In this document: positions 48,957 through 58,643 of the stretch, one piece after another | How positions within the stretch are numbered: position 1 is the stretch's first letter | Layout: each line of letters starts with the position of its first letter | Source of the DNA: Onstottus_B arcticum | GTDB taxonomy: Bacteria > Acidobacteriota > Blastocatellia > UBA7656 | Length of the DNA stretch: 64,000 bases | NCBI GenBank assembly: GCA_038040485.1 | Contig: JBBPIE010000027.1 | Coordinates: forward strand, 1 to 64,000 | Direction of reading: 5' to 3' | Position numbers and translations under genes: made by a program | The notes under the pieces: model-generated | Seen by the model: the letters and a program-made list of their open reading frames with translations, nothing else | Told to the model about the DNA's origin: nothing | The model's database searches: none

Positions 48957-49961
48957 ATGAGGGGCACATTCATAGCGGTCTTGCTGGCTTCAGCGCTGGT
49001 GATCGGTCCGGCAGGCTGCACCAATCGCACAGCGAAGTCGGGAACCGCCCCACCTTCGACCTGTCTGAAGGACCTGAACGCCATTCCGGAGATGGCGGCC
49101 GTGTTGAAGTCCCGAAAGCACGACTCCGATGAGTCGCATGAGCGGCCATTCGAGGGGTTGGAACTCGCTCTCACGATCAACGGGATGGTTAGGAGCCATG
49201 TCGATCCCGAAGCCGACGCCGATGACCTGTGCTTTGCCGAAAACTCGCCTGAGAACCTCGATCGGCTGGCAAAAGCGCTTGAGACCAGCGGGATTCCGCC
49301 GACCGTTTGTTTCATAAGAGGGCGGTGGTTCGATGAACCGATGGAGAAGGAATGGCTGAAGCGTGGGAATCTGATCGGCAGCCTTGGATACGACAGGCTT
49401 CGACCAGGCAGCAGCAGTGCCGAGCAATGGATAGAAGACATCTCGCGTAATGACGCGGTGCTGGCCGTGCTCTGGGGCGGCGGACGCCCCGCGCGGAAGT
49501 ACTTTCGCTTTCCGGGCACAAAGGTTCGGCGCAGGAATTTGGACATTGGCACGGTTAACGCGTATCTGAAGAAGAATCGCTACGTGCTGGTGCCCGCTAC
49601 GATCGAGTTGTTGGACGGGTCGTTCAGCCAGCTCTACTGTGGGGCGCAAAGCCGCGGCGATCAGTCGTGCGCCAATTTGATCAAGGCTAACTTCCGCTCT
49701 CTCGCGTTAGACACAACTATCAAAGCCCGGAGCATTGCAAAGAACCTGTCCGGCCACGATGTGAAACACATACTGGCTGTAGGCGCGAATCAGTTCACCA
49801 GCGACAACCTTGCAGACTTGCTTGCATGGTACAAGTCGCTCGGCGCCCGGTTCATCCCGCTTGATGAAGCGCTACTCGATCCTTTCTATTCGAGCGATGA
49901 CGCCGCCTCGGTGGCGGGAGAAACCCGAAGCGCGCAGTTGGCGGCCGCGGAAAAGCGATGA
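48957..49961 (+). CDS. exported polysaccharide-deacetylase-like protein, catalytic residues missing
   Basis: 334 residues with a signal peptide; the C at residue 21 (PAGC) may be lipidated though the lipobox is weak. The fold pattern matches NodB/PgdA deacetylases: LALTINGMV, PPTVCFIRG, NLIGSLGYDRLRPG, KYFRFPGTKV and a C-terminal LLAWYKSLGARFIPLDEALLDPFY. Where active enzymes have TFDDGP and the metal-binding HSxxH, this one has LTINGMV and GSLGYD, so the catalytic Asp and both His are gone. Probably a non-catalytic glycan-binding relative. AAGGAAG precedes the ATG. Confidence 0.7.
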   Translation: MRGTFIAVLLASALVIGPAGCTNRTAKSGTAPPSTCLKDLNAIPEMAAVLKSRKHDSDESHERPFEGLELALTINGMVRSHVDPEADADDLCFAENSPENLDRLAKALETSGIPPTVCFIRGRWFDEPMEKEWLKRGNLIGSLGYDRLRPGSSSAEQWIEDISRNDAVLAVLWGGGRPARKYFRFPGTKVRRRNLDIGTVNAYLKKNRYVLVPATIELLDGSFSQLYCGAQSRGDQSCANLIKANFRSLALDTTIKARSIAKNLSGHDVKHILAVGANQFTSDNLADLLAWYKSLGARFIPLDEALLDPFYSSDDAASVAGETRSAQLAAAEKR

Positions 49962-50022
49962 ACAAACGGTGCTGCGATGTATCGAGGCGCTTGGCGAAGG
50001 GCAGGACCCAACGGGCAGGCGT

Positions 50023-51813
50023 TCAGTCTCGAGACGCGCTCAAGATGCAGTCTGACGAAAGCACGACGTAGTCTTCGTTTTCAAAGACGCCGCAGGTCGG
50101 CATTAGCCGGGAAAGCGCAGGAACGGCGCCTCGCTTGAGTAGTTCCAGCGCTTCCGAGGCTGCCGGCTGGTATTGCATGATCCACGAATCACGCTCGATG
50201 TAGCGCGAGTGAAAGGCGTTGCGATCGAGGATCACAAACGCGACGTCATACTTGCGAATGAAGCTCTGCAACGTGGCTAAGTCCTCTGTGTAGTTTGCTG
50301 CAATCAAGTCGGTCGCCCGTTGCTCCATTTGCGCATAGTAGCGAGTGTGATACGGCAGCGCGTACTCGCGCGCAACGAGTATAGAGCGCTTCGAGAAAGC
50401 CGGGATGTTCTTGATCTCCGGTGCCAGCGACGCGACGAGCGCGTTCTTCGGCTGGCCCGCAATGAATTCGTAAAGCGCAGTTTCCCGGCCGGTCTGGTAT
50501 TTCGTTCCTGGAAAGTTCGGCACGAATCGCGAGTAAATCACCAGCGAGCCAACTATGGCTGCCGTCAGCGTCAGTGCGGCAGCTCGACGGACGAACGGCC
50601 CCCGCCCGCTGCGGTTTGCCCGGTCGAGCAGGGCATCGACTACGATCGCGATCGCAATTCCGGCGGCGATTGAAAACACAACCGGGAGCGAGAGTTCCGT
50701 GTAGCGACTCGGGTTGTACAGCTTGAAAAGAAAGACGTGCGCGCCGGCGAACATAAAGAGGGAAGTCACGATCACGCGCGGCAATACGTCGATCGACCGA
50801 GTCACCTTCTGAGCGAGTGCGAACGCGCGCCGATAGTAAACCAAAAACGGCAACAGCAGCGCTCCGTAGAGCGGGAAGTTAACTACAAGCGGGTCCGGCA
50901 ACAGACCGCTGGTTTTTCTTGTGAGCCAAAACCGCCAGAAGTCGTAACCGAAGAAACTTATTCGTCCTCTAGGCAAGAATTCCGGCGCAACGCGAGCCTC
51001 GCTTGCGGTGATCACCGGACCAATGTCCCGAAGCTTGAAGGCGTAGAGCAGCAGCACGCACAGCACTACTGCAAGGCCCGCCGCGCAAAACAAGTAGTCT
51101 GCTCGCGCGCGTGAGAAATGCGGCCGCCATTTCTCAATCGAAACCAAACTCAGAACCAGGACACCTGCCGAGATGAAGACCATCGGCGGATAAAACAACC
51201 CCTGGAGCGCGATCACCGCCAGGCACGCCAGTCTCGCGTTGCGCATAAGACAAAGAAGAAAAGCGAGAAAGAGCGGATAGAAAAACGCTCGCGGGGTCGC
51301 CGAAACCAGATCATCCACCCTCCACAAGCTCTGATTCAAAATCAGCGTGCCGAAAAACGCTGCGCCTGGTACTGGCAGCAACTGCAAACAAACGCCAAAG
51401 CAGAATGCGGTGGTGAGAAGTCCCAACACCATCGGCAGAAGCTTGTTCAACAGCAATGGGTCAACGCCGAGTTGCGCCATCACTTGGTAAAGCGCCGAAT
51501 AGCCGGACGGTGCTATAGATTGAAAATAGTCGGCGATCACATCGCGCGGGAACAATTGCGGGTCGACGAAACGTGCCATCCAGAACACGTGCTGCCGGGC
51601 GTCGTCTTGCACGACATACTGGCTGCTGAACGCTTGATGCAACGCGTGATTTGCGTAGTAGACCGAGACGGCGAGGCTGAGAGCCAGCCAGAAGAGGGTT
51701 CGGAAATTAAGTCTGCGCGACGTGGATCCAGTCAGGAAACGGTGAAGCCAAGAGAAGAAAACACCCGCCAGAGAATCGCGCGTCCGGTCTGATGGTGGGA
51801 AGGTGGGCGTCAT
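50023..51813 (-). CDS. polytopic membrane protein, glycosyltransferase-like
   Basis: 596 residues with about eleven membrane segments. A short acidic loop after the first segment (VVQDDARQHVFWMARF) recalls the Asp pair in GT-C enzymes such as DUF2079/ArnT-like families. The C-terminal 110 residues form a soluble domain (DLIAANYTEDLATLQSFIRKYDVAFVILD). No precise family is recognised. It shares a 77-base divergent promoter region with the GT39-like gene at 51891, in the surface-glycan block. Confidence 0.65.
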   Translation of the reverse strand: MTPTFPPSDRTRDSLAGVFFSWLHRFLTGSTSRRLNFRTLFWLALSLAVSVYYANHALHQAFSSQYVVQDDARQHVFWMARFVDPQLFPRDVIADYFQSIAPSGYSALYQVMAQLGVDPLLLNKLLPMVLGLLTTAFCFGVCLQLLPVPGAAFFGTLILNQSLWRVDDLVSATPRAFFYPLFLAFLLCLMRNARLACLAVIALQGLFYPPMVFISAGVLVLSLVSIEKWRPHFSRARADYLFCAAGLAVVLCVLLLYAFKLRDIGPVITASEARVAPEFLPRGRISFFGYDFWRFWLTRKTSGLLPDPLVVNFPLYGALLLPFLVYYRRAFALAQKVTRSIDVLPRVIVTSLFMFAGAHVFLFKLYNPSRYTELSLPVVFSIAAGIAIAIVVDALLDRANRSGRGPFVRRAAALTLTAAIVGSLVIYSRFVPNFPGTKYQTGRETALYEFIAGQPKNALVASLAPEIKNIPAFSKRSILVAREYALPYHTRYYAQMEQRATDLIAANYTEDLATLQSFIRKYDVAFVILDRNAFHSRYIERDSWIMQYQPAASEALELLKRGAVPALSRLMPTCGVFENEDYVVLSSDCILSASRD

Positions 51814-51890
51814 TTTCTGGCGTCAGCGCTCGGCTCCTGATTAGTGTGCGACTATAACCAAAAGGGCCATCGACTGGCCAGCTTCCCGGC

Positions 51891-54059
51891 GTGGAAGCGT
51901 TTGCCAGAGAGCCCGGTGCTAAATTATGGTACGCAAGATTGATCAGCTCGAAGGTTTCACTGTCGGCGGTCGCAGGACTTGGCGAGGCAGTCTTCAACAG
52001 AGGTAACGCGGGTTTGGCAAAGCGATTCAAGGACTATTCTGATTTCATTTTGTTTGCGTTCGTCGTTGCGGTTTTCATCATCGTAGCGGCACAGCGGCTG
52101 GGCGCCGTCCCGGTTCCAGACACTGACGAAGCCTATACACTTCAGGTTCCGTATGAAATGCTGAATCGAGGGCAGCTCTCGCTGCCTATGTACCGGTATC
52201 TTGGCGGCAACATCGAGAATGTCTGGCACTCATATACGCCGGTTTTTTTCGTCACCCTGACTGGCTTCTTTAAGCTGTTCGGGTGGGGCGTACTACAGGG
52301 CCGGGCGTTCAATTTGATGACAGCGGCGCTTACCTTATTAATGGTTTACCTGATCTCGCGCAGGTTGTTTGATTGGCGCGCCGGACTGATAGCCGTCACG
52401 CTGCTGATTTTGGATCCGGTCTTTGTTGAGCGCAGCCGGCTGTTGCGAAATGACTATGCGGCGGCCTTCTGCGCCTTGCTTGCCTATTACCTCTATGAGG
52501 TGGCCGAAGAACGCAAGGGCGGAGCCTGGTACGTTGCTTCAGGGCTAGCGGCCGGCGCCGGGGTGATGTGCCACACGAATGCCCTCTATATGCTCGGGAC
52601 GATCGGTCTATTGATGATGATTCGGCACGGCTGGCGCGTCATCCGCAAAAGAAGCCTCTTTCAGTTCACCTTTGCTGCGCTTGCGGTCATGGCCTATGAA
52701 ATCGTCTACGACCTGATTGACTACAAAAATTTCCTTATTCAAAACCGCGGCGACAAACTTCACTTCGGCATACTTGGGCGCTGGGGATGGTTGGAGAACC
52801 TGGTTGCTGAACCTTCGCGATACGTTCGCTGGTATGCGGGTAGCGAGATGTTTTCGAACATCCCTCGGACCACTCTCCATATTTTTCAGATATTGAGTGG
52901 GGTTGCGGTCATATATCTTGTCATCGTGTGCATTCAGCAGATCAAGCGGGGAAAGGGCCTCGACCATGCACGCGCCCGTATTCTACTGGCCACGGTTGCC
53001 GTCGTGCTCTTCCACGCTGTAGTGACCAGCCACAAGAATATTTACTACCTGGCCCATCTGGCTCCGTGGTTCGCCATCTGCGTGGGCGTGATGTTGCGAG
53101 ATTGGTTGTTATGGATCGCGCCACCGAATCAAGCTCAAACCGAGAGGCCTGACTTAAAGCGTAGGGTAGCGCTGATTGTAACCGGGCTAGCCGCAGTCAG
53201 TTTTGTTTATCCGATAGCTCTTCAGACTCGCCGGTACATCAGGGAGGTGAGAAATCCCGAGCTGGCCACTTTCGATGAATTCAAAGAGGTGCTGAGAAGC
53301 GTGGTTCCCGACGACCTTTGCCCGATCGCGCTCAAGTCGCCTGTCATGTGGCTGGCCTTCCCGGAGCATGACCGGTGCTTTGCAAATGTCGAAGACCGCA
53401 TGATGAAAGCGCTGGACCTGGACGGTAACGACTATGCGCTTCTGATCCCGAATACTACTCATCGCGTTCGGCGGACCAGGGAGCTGGATCAGAAGTATTT
53501 GCTGCTTGCCACGTTGCATGACACTCCGTACGGGGAGCTTCACGTGTACTACACGGGTACTGACCCCCGCCATCTTTCTCTTTCTCCAATGACCTATTAC
53601 TTTTTTGGTAAGTTGCGCGGCCACGTTAGTGCCGAACAGATTTCCCGCAGCACCGAAGTCTGGGCGGCAGGGCCGGCGGAGTTCGGCCAACGCCCTGTTG
53701 CCGCTGCAGATGGCGAGAACCCGCAGGAGTTTATCGTTCAGCCTCCGCCGCGACAGGCACGAGGATACTCGACGATCGAGCTTTGTGCAGTCGATCTTAA
53801 GGCACAAGCCATTTACCAGATTGCTGGCGAGGTGACTGCCGAAGCCGGCCGGTGGGAATTGCTAGTCCTTGATCGAAAGACCGGCACTTCGCTTCATAAA
53901 GAGCAGATCTCCGGACACGAGGCCAGCCACCGCCTGGAAGGTGTGTTCAAAACCGGGAGCGCCGACCGGGTTACGCTGGTCGTCCGTCAAACCAGCAGCA
54001 AAGCCGCGGCACCCTTGCGCATTTCGCGCATGGCCATCCGTGAAATCCCCCCCGCCTGA
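51891..54059 (+). CDS. GT39/ArnT-like membrane glycosyltransferase
   Basis: 722 residues from GTG 51891; TTG 52014 (LAKRFKDYSDF) is a plausible later start with AGAGG upstream. About eleven membrane segments. PDTDEAYTLQVPYEMLNRGQ holds the DE pair typical of the GT-C catalytic loop; ERSRLLRNDYAAAFCALLAYYLYE is the next conserved loop. The C-terminal 200 residues are an extracytoplasmic beta-rich domain. Such enzymes move polyprenyl-phosphate sugars onto lipids or proteins outside the membrane. It ends one base before the convergent gene. Confidence 0.83.
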   Translation: MEAFAREPGAKLWYARLISSKVSLSAVAGLGEAVFNRGNAGLAKRFKDYSDFILFAFVVAVFIIVAAQRLGAVPVPDTDEAYTLQVPYEMLNRGQLSLPMYRYLGGNIENVWHSYTPVFFVTLTGFFKLFGWGVLQGRAFNLMTAALTLLMVYLISRRLFDWRAGLIAVTLLILDPVFVERSRLLRNDYAAAFCALLAYYLYEVAEERKGGAWYVASGLAAGAGVMCHTNALYMLGTIGLLMMIRHGWRVIRKRSLFQFTFAALAVMAYEIVYDLIDYKNFLIQNRGDKLHFGILGRWGWLENLVAEPSRYVRWYAGSEMFSNIPRTTLHIFQILSGVAVIYLVIVCIQQIKRGKGLDHARARILLATVAVVLFHAVVTSHKNIYYLAHLAPWFAICVGVMLRDWLLWIAPPNQAQTERPDLKRRVALIVTGLAAVSFVYPIALQTRRYIREVRNPELATFDEFKEVLRSVVPDDLCPIALKSPVMWLAFPEHDRCFANVEDRMMKALDLDGNDYALLIPNTTHRVRRTRELDQKYLLLATLHDTPYGELHVYYTGTDPRHLSLSPMTYYFFGKLRGHVSAEQISRSTEVWAAGPAEFGQRPVAAADGENPQEFIVQPPPRQARGYSTIELCAVDLKAQAIYQIAGEVTAEAGRWELLVLDRKTGTSLHKEQISGHEASHRLEGVFKTGSADRVTLVVRQTSSKAAAPLRISRMAIREIPPA

Positions 54060-54060
54060 A

Positions 54061-55629
54061 TCAGCCGGCTTTCTCCGGAGCCCGCGCGTTTTTCAATTCA
54101 TACAGGTAGGCAGAGGCTCCCGCCTGCCCGAAGCGCTCGACTCGCGCGCCGAACCCATCGAGATATCGAGTCATGAACTCTTCTTCGCTCATGCCCTTGA
54201 TCTTGCGCACATGCGAGAAAAGCAGCCATACGCGTTCATGCCCGCGAAGCTGATCGAGGTCTCCTTCGTATGCTTGCCAGTCGTTGCGGCTCTTGCTCTT
54301 ATCACGCGCGTCGATCCCGAGCACATACTCACTTTCATCAAAGCCATACTTCTTCGCGTAGTATTGAAAGGACTCGCGCTGGTGATGATAGACATAAATG
54401 ACATCACCCTGTCGGCGATGATCTCTGACATAAGCCATAATCGGCCGGATGTCCTGCCGCGAATGCGGATGCAGCATGTTGTTAGTCGCACCGCCCGCGG
54501 GTTGAATGAGCAGCAACGCAGCAATCGCCGCCGCGGCGAGAACTGAATACGGCCGCTTCTTTTCGAGGATGAACTCCAGACCGGCTCCAACGACGAGCAG
54601 CGCCGCCGGAACCAGAAACAGCAACAGCCGTCTGCCAAATGGATACTTGTGGACGCCCGAGGCGAGCATCGTGAGCGCGATCGGTCCCACAAGCATCAAC
54701 AGCCGCCGCTTGTTCTTCAGGAAGAGCGCAACGCCGCCGAGTAGAAAGACCAGCGCCGCGAGCGTCGCGAATGGCAGTCCGAACGGATTCGAGAACATCT
54801 TCACCAGCGCTCGGGGAATCCACTCAAAGTCGGTAAGCGAGCGCGGCGGCAGCGGCATGAACGTGCCCTTCTTTGCCCACGATGCTTCAAGGGTTTGGTT
54901 GCCGCTTAGGTTGCGGACCGAGATCAGGTAGAACGCCGCGAAACTGATCAGCCAGACCGCATATACGCCCGCGAGTTTCCAGAATCGCGGCCAGTCTTGA
55001 TTTCGCAGGGCCGCCAGCGCAAGCGCGCAGCCCACGCCGCCAAGAACAAAGACCGACGGATGCGAAAACCAAACGACGATTGCGCCCGCCACAGCAAACA
55101 GCGCCGCGCGCCGAGCCGTCAGCTCTTTGGAGTCGATCTCAAATCCGGCGATGAGGATCAGCAGCGTTATGGCCTGGTCGCTCGAGTATTGCTTGATCTG
55201 CGCCGCGTAATAGATCGTGTAGCTGGACACCGTGAACAGCGCCAGCGCTATCGTCGCGGGCCAGGGCCGCAAGCAGCGCCGCGCCGCTTCGTAGAACAAA
55301 ACGAGGGCCGCGATGGAAAACAGAAATGGAAAAAGCCGCAACGAGTATTCGCTGTCGCCGAACACCAGGAACGCAAGCTTTTCGAGAAAGAGGAATCCGA
55401 GCGGCGCGGCTTGCTCCGAATCGAGCGGTTCCAGCAACCCGGCGAACGACCGATTGATGATGTTCAGCGCGAGTGCGCCTTCGTCAACATAAAGCGCCGC
55501 GTTGAACAGGTACTGCGTCGCTCGAAGCGCGATTCCAAACGCGATGATGAGCCACGCGACTCGCGTTGGCGTGATGACTCGCGCCAGGCGCAGCCAGTAA
55601 CTCTCCAGCACTTGTCCCTTGTTGGTCAT
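54061..55629 (-). CDS. GT39-like membrane glycosyltransferase
   Basis: 522 residues from the ATG at 55629, which sits 11 bases after the upstream gene's stop; the open frame extends to 55806 inside that gene. About ten membrane segments. The first loop carries YVDEGALALNIINRSFAGLLEPLD with an acidic pair (DE), and the next has QIKQYSSDQAITLLI, both typical of the GT-C fold. The soluble C-terminus is about 110 residues. Likely uses a polyprenyl-linked sugar donor made by the GT2 enzyme at the head of this operon. Confidence 0.83.
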   Translation of the reverse strand: MTNKGQVLESYWLRLARVITPTRVAWLIIAFGIALRATQYLFNAALYVDEGALALNIINRSFAGLLEPLDSEQAAPLGFLFLEKLAFLVFGDSEYSLRLFPFLFSIAALVLFYEAARRCLRPWPATIALALFTVSSYTIYYAAQIKQYSSDQAITLLILIAGFEIDSKELTARRAALFAVAGAIVVWFSHPSVFVLGGVGCALALAALRNQDWPRFWKLAGVYAVWLISFAAFYLISVRNLSGNQTLEASWAKKGTFMPLPPRSLTDFEWIPRALVKMFSNPFGLPFATLAALVFLLGGVALFLKNKRRLLMLVGPIALTMLASGVHKYPFGRRLLLFLVPAALLVVGAGLEFILEKKRPYSVLAAAAIAALLLIQPAGGATNNMLHPHSRQDIRPIMAYVRDHRRQGDVIYVYHHQRESFQYYAKKYGFDESEYVLGIDARDKSKSRNDWQAYEGDLDQLRGHERVWLLFSHVRKIKGMSEEEFMTRYLDGFGARVERFGQAGASAYLYELKNARAPEKAG

Positions 55630-55640
55630 CGAGTGGTGGC

Positions 55641-57233
55641 TTACAGCAATCGTTCGATCTTGAGCGGCTCGCCCGGCCGGAGCTTCCTGACCTGGTCCGT
55701 CAAGTCCAGCCATTCCTGCAACTGGCCCGGCTGGTAAGTTCGGCTCATCACAACGTGTATCGAAGTTTGATCGCACCCGATGCCCGCAGCCGCTACGTCG
55801 CGCCACGAACGCGCCCGAAGTTCATCCACTATTCGCCACTTGCCATTCTCCCAGATCAGCGAGCGCGAGAATTCAAACGGCGCAGTCTTCTTGCCGGTGA
55901 TCAGCATCTTTTGCAGCACGCTTCGAATTAGATTCGGAAAGAACCGGCCAACGGTAAGCATGACACAACGCAATGCAACCAGCTTGAGCGGTGTCATCTG
56001 GGTCTGCTTCGCCCAGCCGAGCGAACCGCGCACCGAGATACTGTTATCGCTCACTCCGATTTTGTAGTTGTCGATCAGGTGAGCGACGGCATTAGCCAGC
56101 TTTCCGCCCAACCGCACTTGAAGCGAGAACTGAGTGTCGGAAGCCGCAAGCTTGCCGTCGCGAAAGAGCTTAAACACTCCACCCTTGTTGACCGCGGCGT
56201 ACAGCTCGGTGTTTGCGCGACGATCGATCAGCAAGCCCGCTTGTTTGAACCAGGTTCTTCCAGCCCGCCGCTCGGTCTTGGCCGGACGCCGGCTGACAAA
56301 ATCGCGCCAGGCCAAGAGGTAATTCCACACGTGATGACCGATGATGTGATCGTCGGCGTAGCACGGCGCAAGCCCGCGTGCGAGACCTTCGAGAAAACGG
56401 TCGTTGATCTTCAAAGCCTCCGGCATCCACGTTCCGACAAGCTCGAAGCCGTGCGGGAAAAAGTTGTAAGTGTTGCGGCTCCCGTACTCGCCGCCGAAGG
56501 AACCATCGGGATGGACGAACTCCGCGGCAAAACGCACCGCTTTTGTCAGCGCGTCTTTGAGCTTTGGCGACGGCTCAAGCTGATAGAGCCTCGCGAGGCA
56601 CCAAAGAGTCAGCGTGTGATAACCCGGATCGCAGCCCTCGTATTCCCAGAACCAACCTTCTTCGCTCTGCCAGGACAAGACTCGATCCAGCCGCTCGCGT
56701 TTGGCATTGTCCCAACGATTTGTCCTCAAGAGCCGGGAAACCAATTCGAGGCAAAGCGCGATGAGCGCCTGATGATTGCTCAATCGTCCGGCTTCGTGAT
56801 GACCGGCGAGCCAGTCTGCACGCTTCTCAAAAAACCGAAGCGCGGTTTCATTCTCAAGTCCGAGCAGCGCGTAGCTCTCGACGCAAGCAAGCAGCGAAAA
56901 CGCGGCTGCTCCGCCCGCGCGCTCGAAAGGGAAGTAATCATCACACGAGCCGTCCGATCGCGAACTCCGAGCGGCGTAGAGAATGCCTGCTTCAACCCAC
57001 GCTTTGATCGTCGGTTCGTGATGATAGGGACTGTCAGGAATGTCGTTATCGTAAGCCAGCGCCAGGGGCCAGACGAACTCCTGCGACATCCCGCTCGGGA
57101 AATCGATGATCTTGTAGTGCCAGAAGTTTCGATCGAAGCACCCGTAGGTCAGGCTGTGCGGATTGCGATCCAGGAGGGTCAGCAGCTTAGGGATATGGCT
57201 CAGAGCTTCGCGGGCGAAAAGGTCTCTCGTCAT
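55641..57233 (-). CDS. unrecognised alpha/alpha-barrel protein in glycan operon
   Basis: 530 residues from ATG 57233, with CAGGAAG upstream. No signal peptide. The first 330 residues look like a helical toroid (W-rich helices such as FWEYEGCDPGYHTLTLWCLARLYQL and DGSFGGEYGSRNTYNFFPHGFELVGTWMPEALKI), as in glycan-modifying lyases or hydrolases. The last 180 are beta-rich, which resembles the layout of heparinase-like lyases, but key motifs are not certain. It lies 18 bases after the GT2 gene and 11 before the GT39 gene. Function unknown. Confidence 0.6.
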   Translation of the reverse strand: MTRDLFAREALSHIPKLLTLLDRNPHSLTYGCFDRNFWHYKIIDFPSGMSQEFVWPLALAYDNDIPDSPYHHEPTIKAWVEAGILYAARSSRSDGSCDDYFPFERAGGAAAFSLLACVESYALLGLENETALRFFEKRADWLAGHHEAGRLSNHQALIALCLELVSRLLRTNRWDNAKRERLDRVLSWQSEEGWFWEYEGCDPGYHTLTLWCLARLYQLEPSPKLKDALTKAVRFAAEFVHPDGSFGGEYGSRNTYNFFPHGFELVGTWMPEALKINDRFLEGLARGLAPCYADDHIIGHHVWNYLLAWRDFVSRRPAKTERRAGRTWFKQAGLLIDRRANTELYAAVNKGGVFKLFRDGKLAASDTQFSLQVRLGGKLANAVAHLIDNYKIGVSDNSISVRGSLGWAKQTQMTPLKLVALRCVMLTVGRFFPNLIRSVLQKMLITGKKTAPFEFSRSLIWENGKWRIVDELRARSWRDVAAAGIGCDQTSIHVVMSRTYQPGQLQEWLDLTDQVRKLRPGEPLKIERLL

Positions 57234-57254
57234 CAACGGGCGCTTCCTGCCTGA

Positions 57255-58259
57255 TTATTTCTTTTCCGGCAAGCTCAATCCCCGGTAGCTGGCCGCTTCA
57301 AACTGCTTGCCTTGCCCGGACCCAAATTCGACTCGCCGCATCCGGAGCTGAATGTCTTCGAGCATCTTGCGATTCACTCCCAACAGGTCTGCAACCAGCC
57401 CGAACACCCACAACTGAACGCCTATCATTATCAGCAGCGACGCCAGAATCAAACTCGGAACGTGAGTGCGCGGCGTGCCGCTCAGATAGAGAGCGAGCCA
57501 GCGCACTCCAAGCAGGAATCCAGCGGAGAAGGGAAGCGTGCCGAGCAGCAAGAAGAACCGGAGCGGCTTGTAGGCCATGAAGATTCGAAGGATGGTGAAC
57601 AGCGACTGCTTCAGGTAAGACGGGATGCCTTTGACCAGACGCGACGGTCTCAGCTCTTCGTTGGTGCGGACCGGGACCGACGTGATCGCAAGCCCGTTCT
57701 GGCCGGCCTGGATGATTGTCTCCAGAGTGTAGGTGTACTCGTTGAACACGTTCATGCGCATTGCTGCGTCGCGGCTGAACGCGCGAAAGCCGCTAGGCGC
57801 GTCGGGGATGTCGGTGTTGCTTGCGATGCGGACGACGCGGCTCCCGAGCTTCTGCAGGAGTTTCTTTGTGGGCGAAAAGTGTTCGATCTCTCGAATCGGC
57901 CTTGCGCCTATCACGATCTCCGCCCTTCCGGCGAGGATCGGCTCGATCAAGCTCGGTATGTCGTCCGCGCAGTACTGATTGTCAGCGTCGGTGTTTACGA
58001 TTATGTCGGCGCCCGCTCGAAGGCTCGCTTCCAAACCGGCCATGAAAGCCTTAGCCAGCCCCTGGTTGTGCGGGAAGTTCACGATGTGATCGACGCCGGC
58101 CTGTCGGGCTACGTCGAGGGTGCGGTCCTCGCTGCCGTCGTTGACGACCAGCCACTCGACTGAATCAACTCCTGCGACATCGCGCGGCAACGCCGCCAGC
58201 GTTATGCCCAAGGTGGCCTCTTCGTTATAACAGGGAACCTGGATGATCAGCTTCGTCAT
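57255..58259 (-). CDS. GT2 glycosyltransferase, dolichyl-phosphate mannosyltransferase-like
   Basis: 334 residues from the ATG at 58259 (MTKLIIQVPCYNEEATL); the frame extends to 58325 without coding signs. GT-A motifs: VPCYNEEATLG, WLVVNDGSEDRTLDVA, NQGLAKAFMAGLEASLRAGADIIVNTDADNQYC (DxD) and PDAPSGFRAFSRDAA. Two C-terminal membrane segments (about 250-275 and 290-312). It should charge a polyprenyl phosphate with hexose for the GT39-like enzymes downstream. The operon order is GT2, unknown barrel, GT39. Confidence 0.9.
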   Translation of the reverse strand: MTKLIIQVPCYNEEATLGITLAALPRDVAGVDSVEWLVVNDGSEDRTLDVARQAGVDHIVNFPHNQGLAKAFMAGLEASLRAGADIIVNTDADNQYCADDIPSLIEPILAGRAEIVIGARPIREIEHFSPTKKLLQKLGSRVVRIASNTDIPDAPSGFRAFSRDAAMRMNVFNEYTYTLETIIQAGQNGLAITSVPVRTNEELRPSRLVKGIPSYLKQSLFTILRIFMAYKPLRFFLLLGTLPFSAGFLLGVRWLALYLSGTPRTHVPSLILASLLIMIGVQLWVFGLVADLLGVNRKMLEDIQLRMRRVEFGSGQGKQFEAASYRGLSLPEKK

Positions 58260-58334
58260 ATTGGTGTTTTCACCCGCCTGACATGCCCAAGGAGTTTGGC
58301 TTTGGCGAGGTGGCGGCAATTCCAAGTCAGGATT

Positions 58335-58631
58335 TCAAGCCGCGTGAACCTCGATAGGTAAAACATGAATCTCAGCCGATCGTAGTCGAGTTTGCCAAAG
58401 ATCATATGCGTTTTGCAGCTTCAGCCAGTGTGCGGCGTTCGGCTTACCGAAAGTCATCTCAAGCCGCAACGCCATCTCCGGAGTGATCCCGCCGCGTCCG
58501 TTAAGCACTTTCGAGAGGGACTTACGGCTCACTCCCAAACGACTAGCAGTCTCAGTGACCGACAAACCCAACGGCTCAATCACCAGTTGCTTGAGAATCT
58601 CGCCTGGGTGGGCCGGGTTATGCATGCTCAT
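58335..58631 (-). CDS. higA: HigA-type XRE antitoxin
   Basis: 98 residues; ATG 58625 (MHNPAHPGEIL) is the likely family start. The HTH is TETASRLGVSRKSLSKVLNGRGGITPEMALRL, preceded by the HigA-type PGEILKQ motif. Follows higB by 12 bases, the usual toxin-first order, and probably represses the pair. 75 bases upstream of the GT2 gene's start. Confidence 0.93.
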   Translation of the reverse strand: MSMHNPAHPGEILKQLVIEPLGLSVTETASRLGVSRKSLSKVLNGRGGITPEMALRLEMTFGKPNAAHWLKLQNAYDLWQTRLRSAEIHVLPIEVHAA

Positions 58632-58643
58632 TAGGGCACCCCG

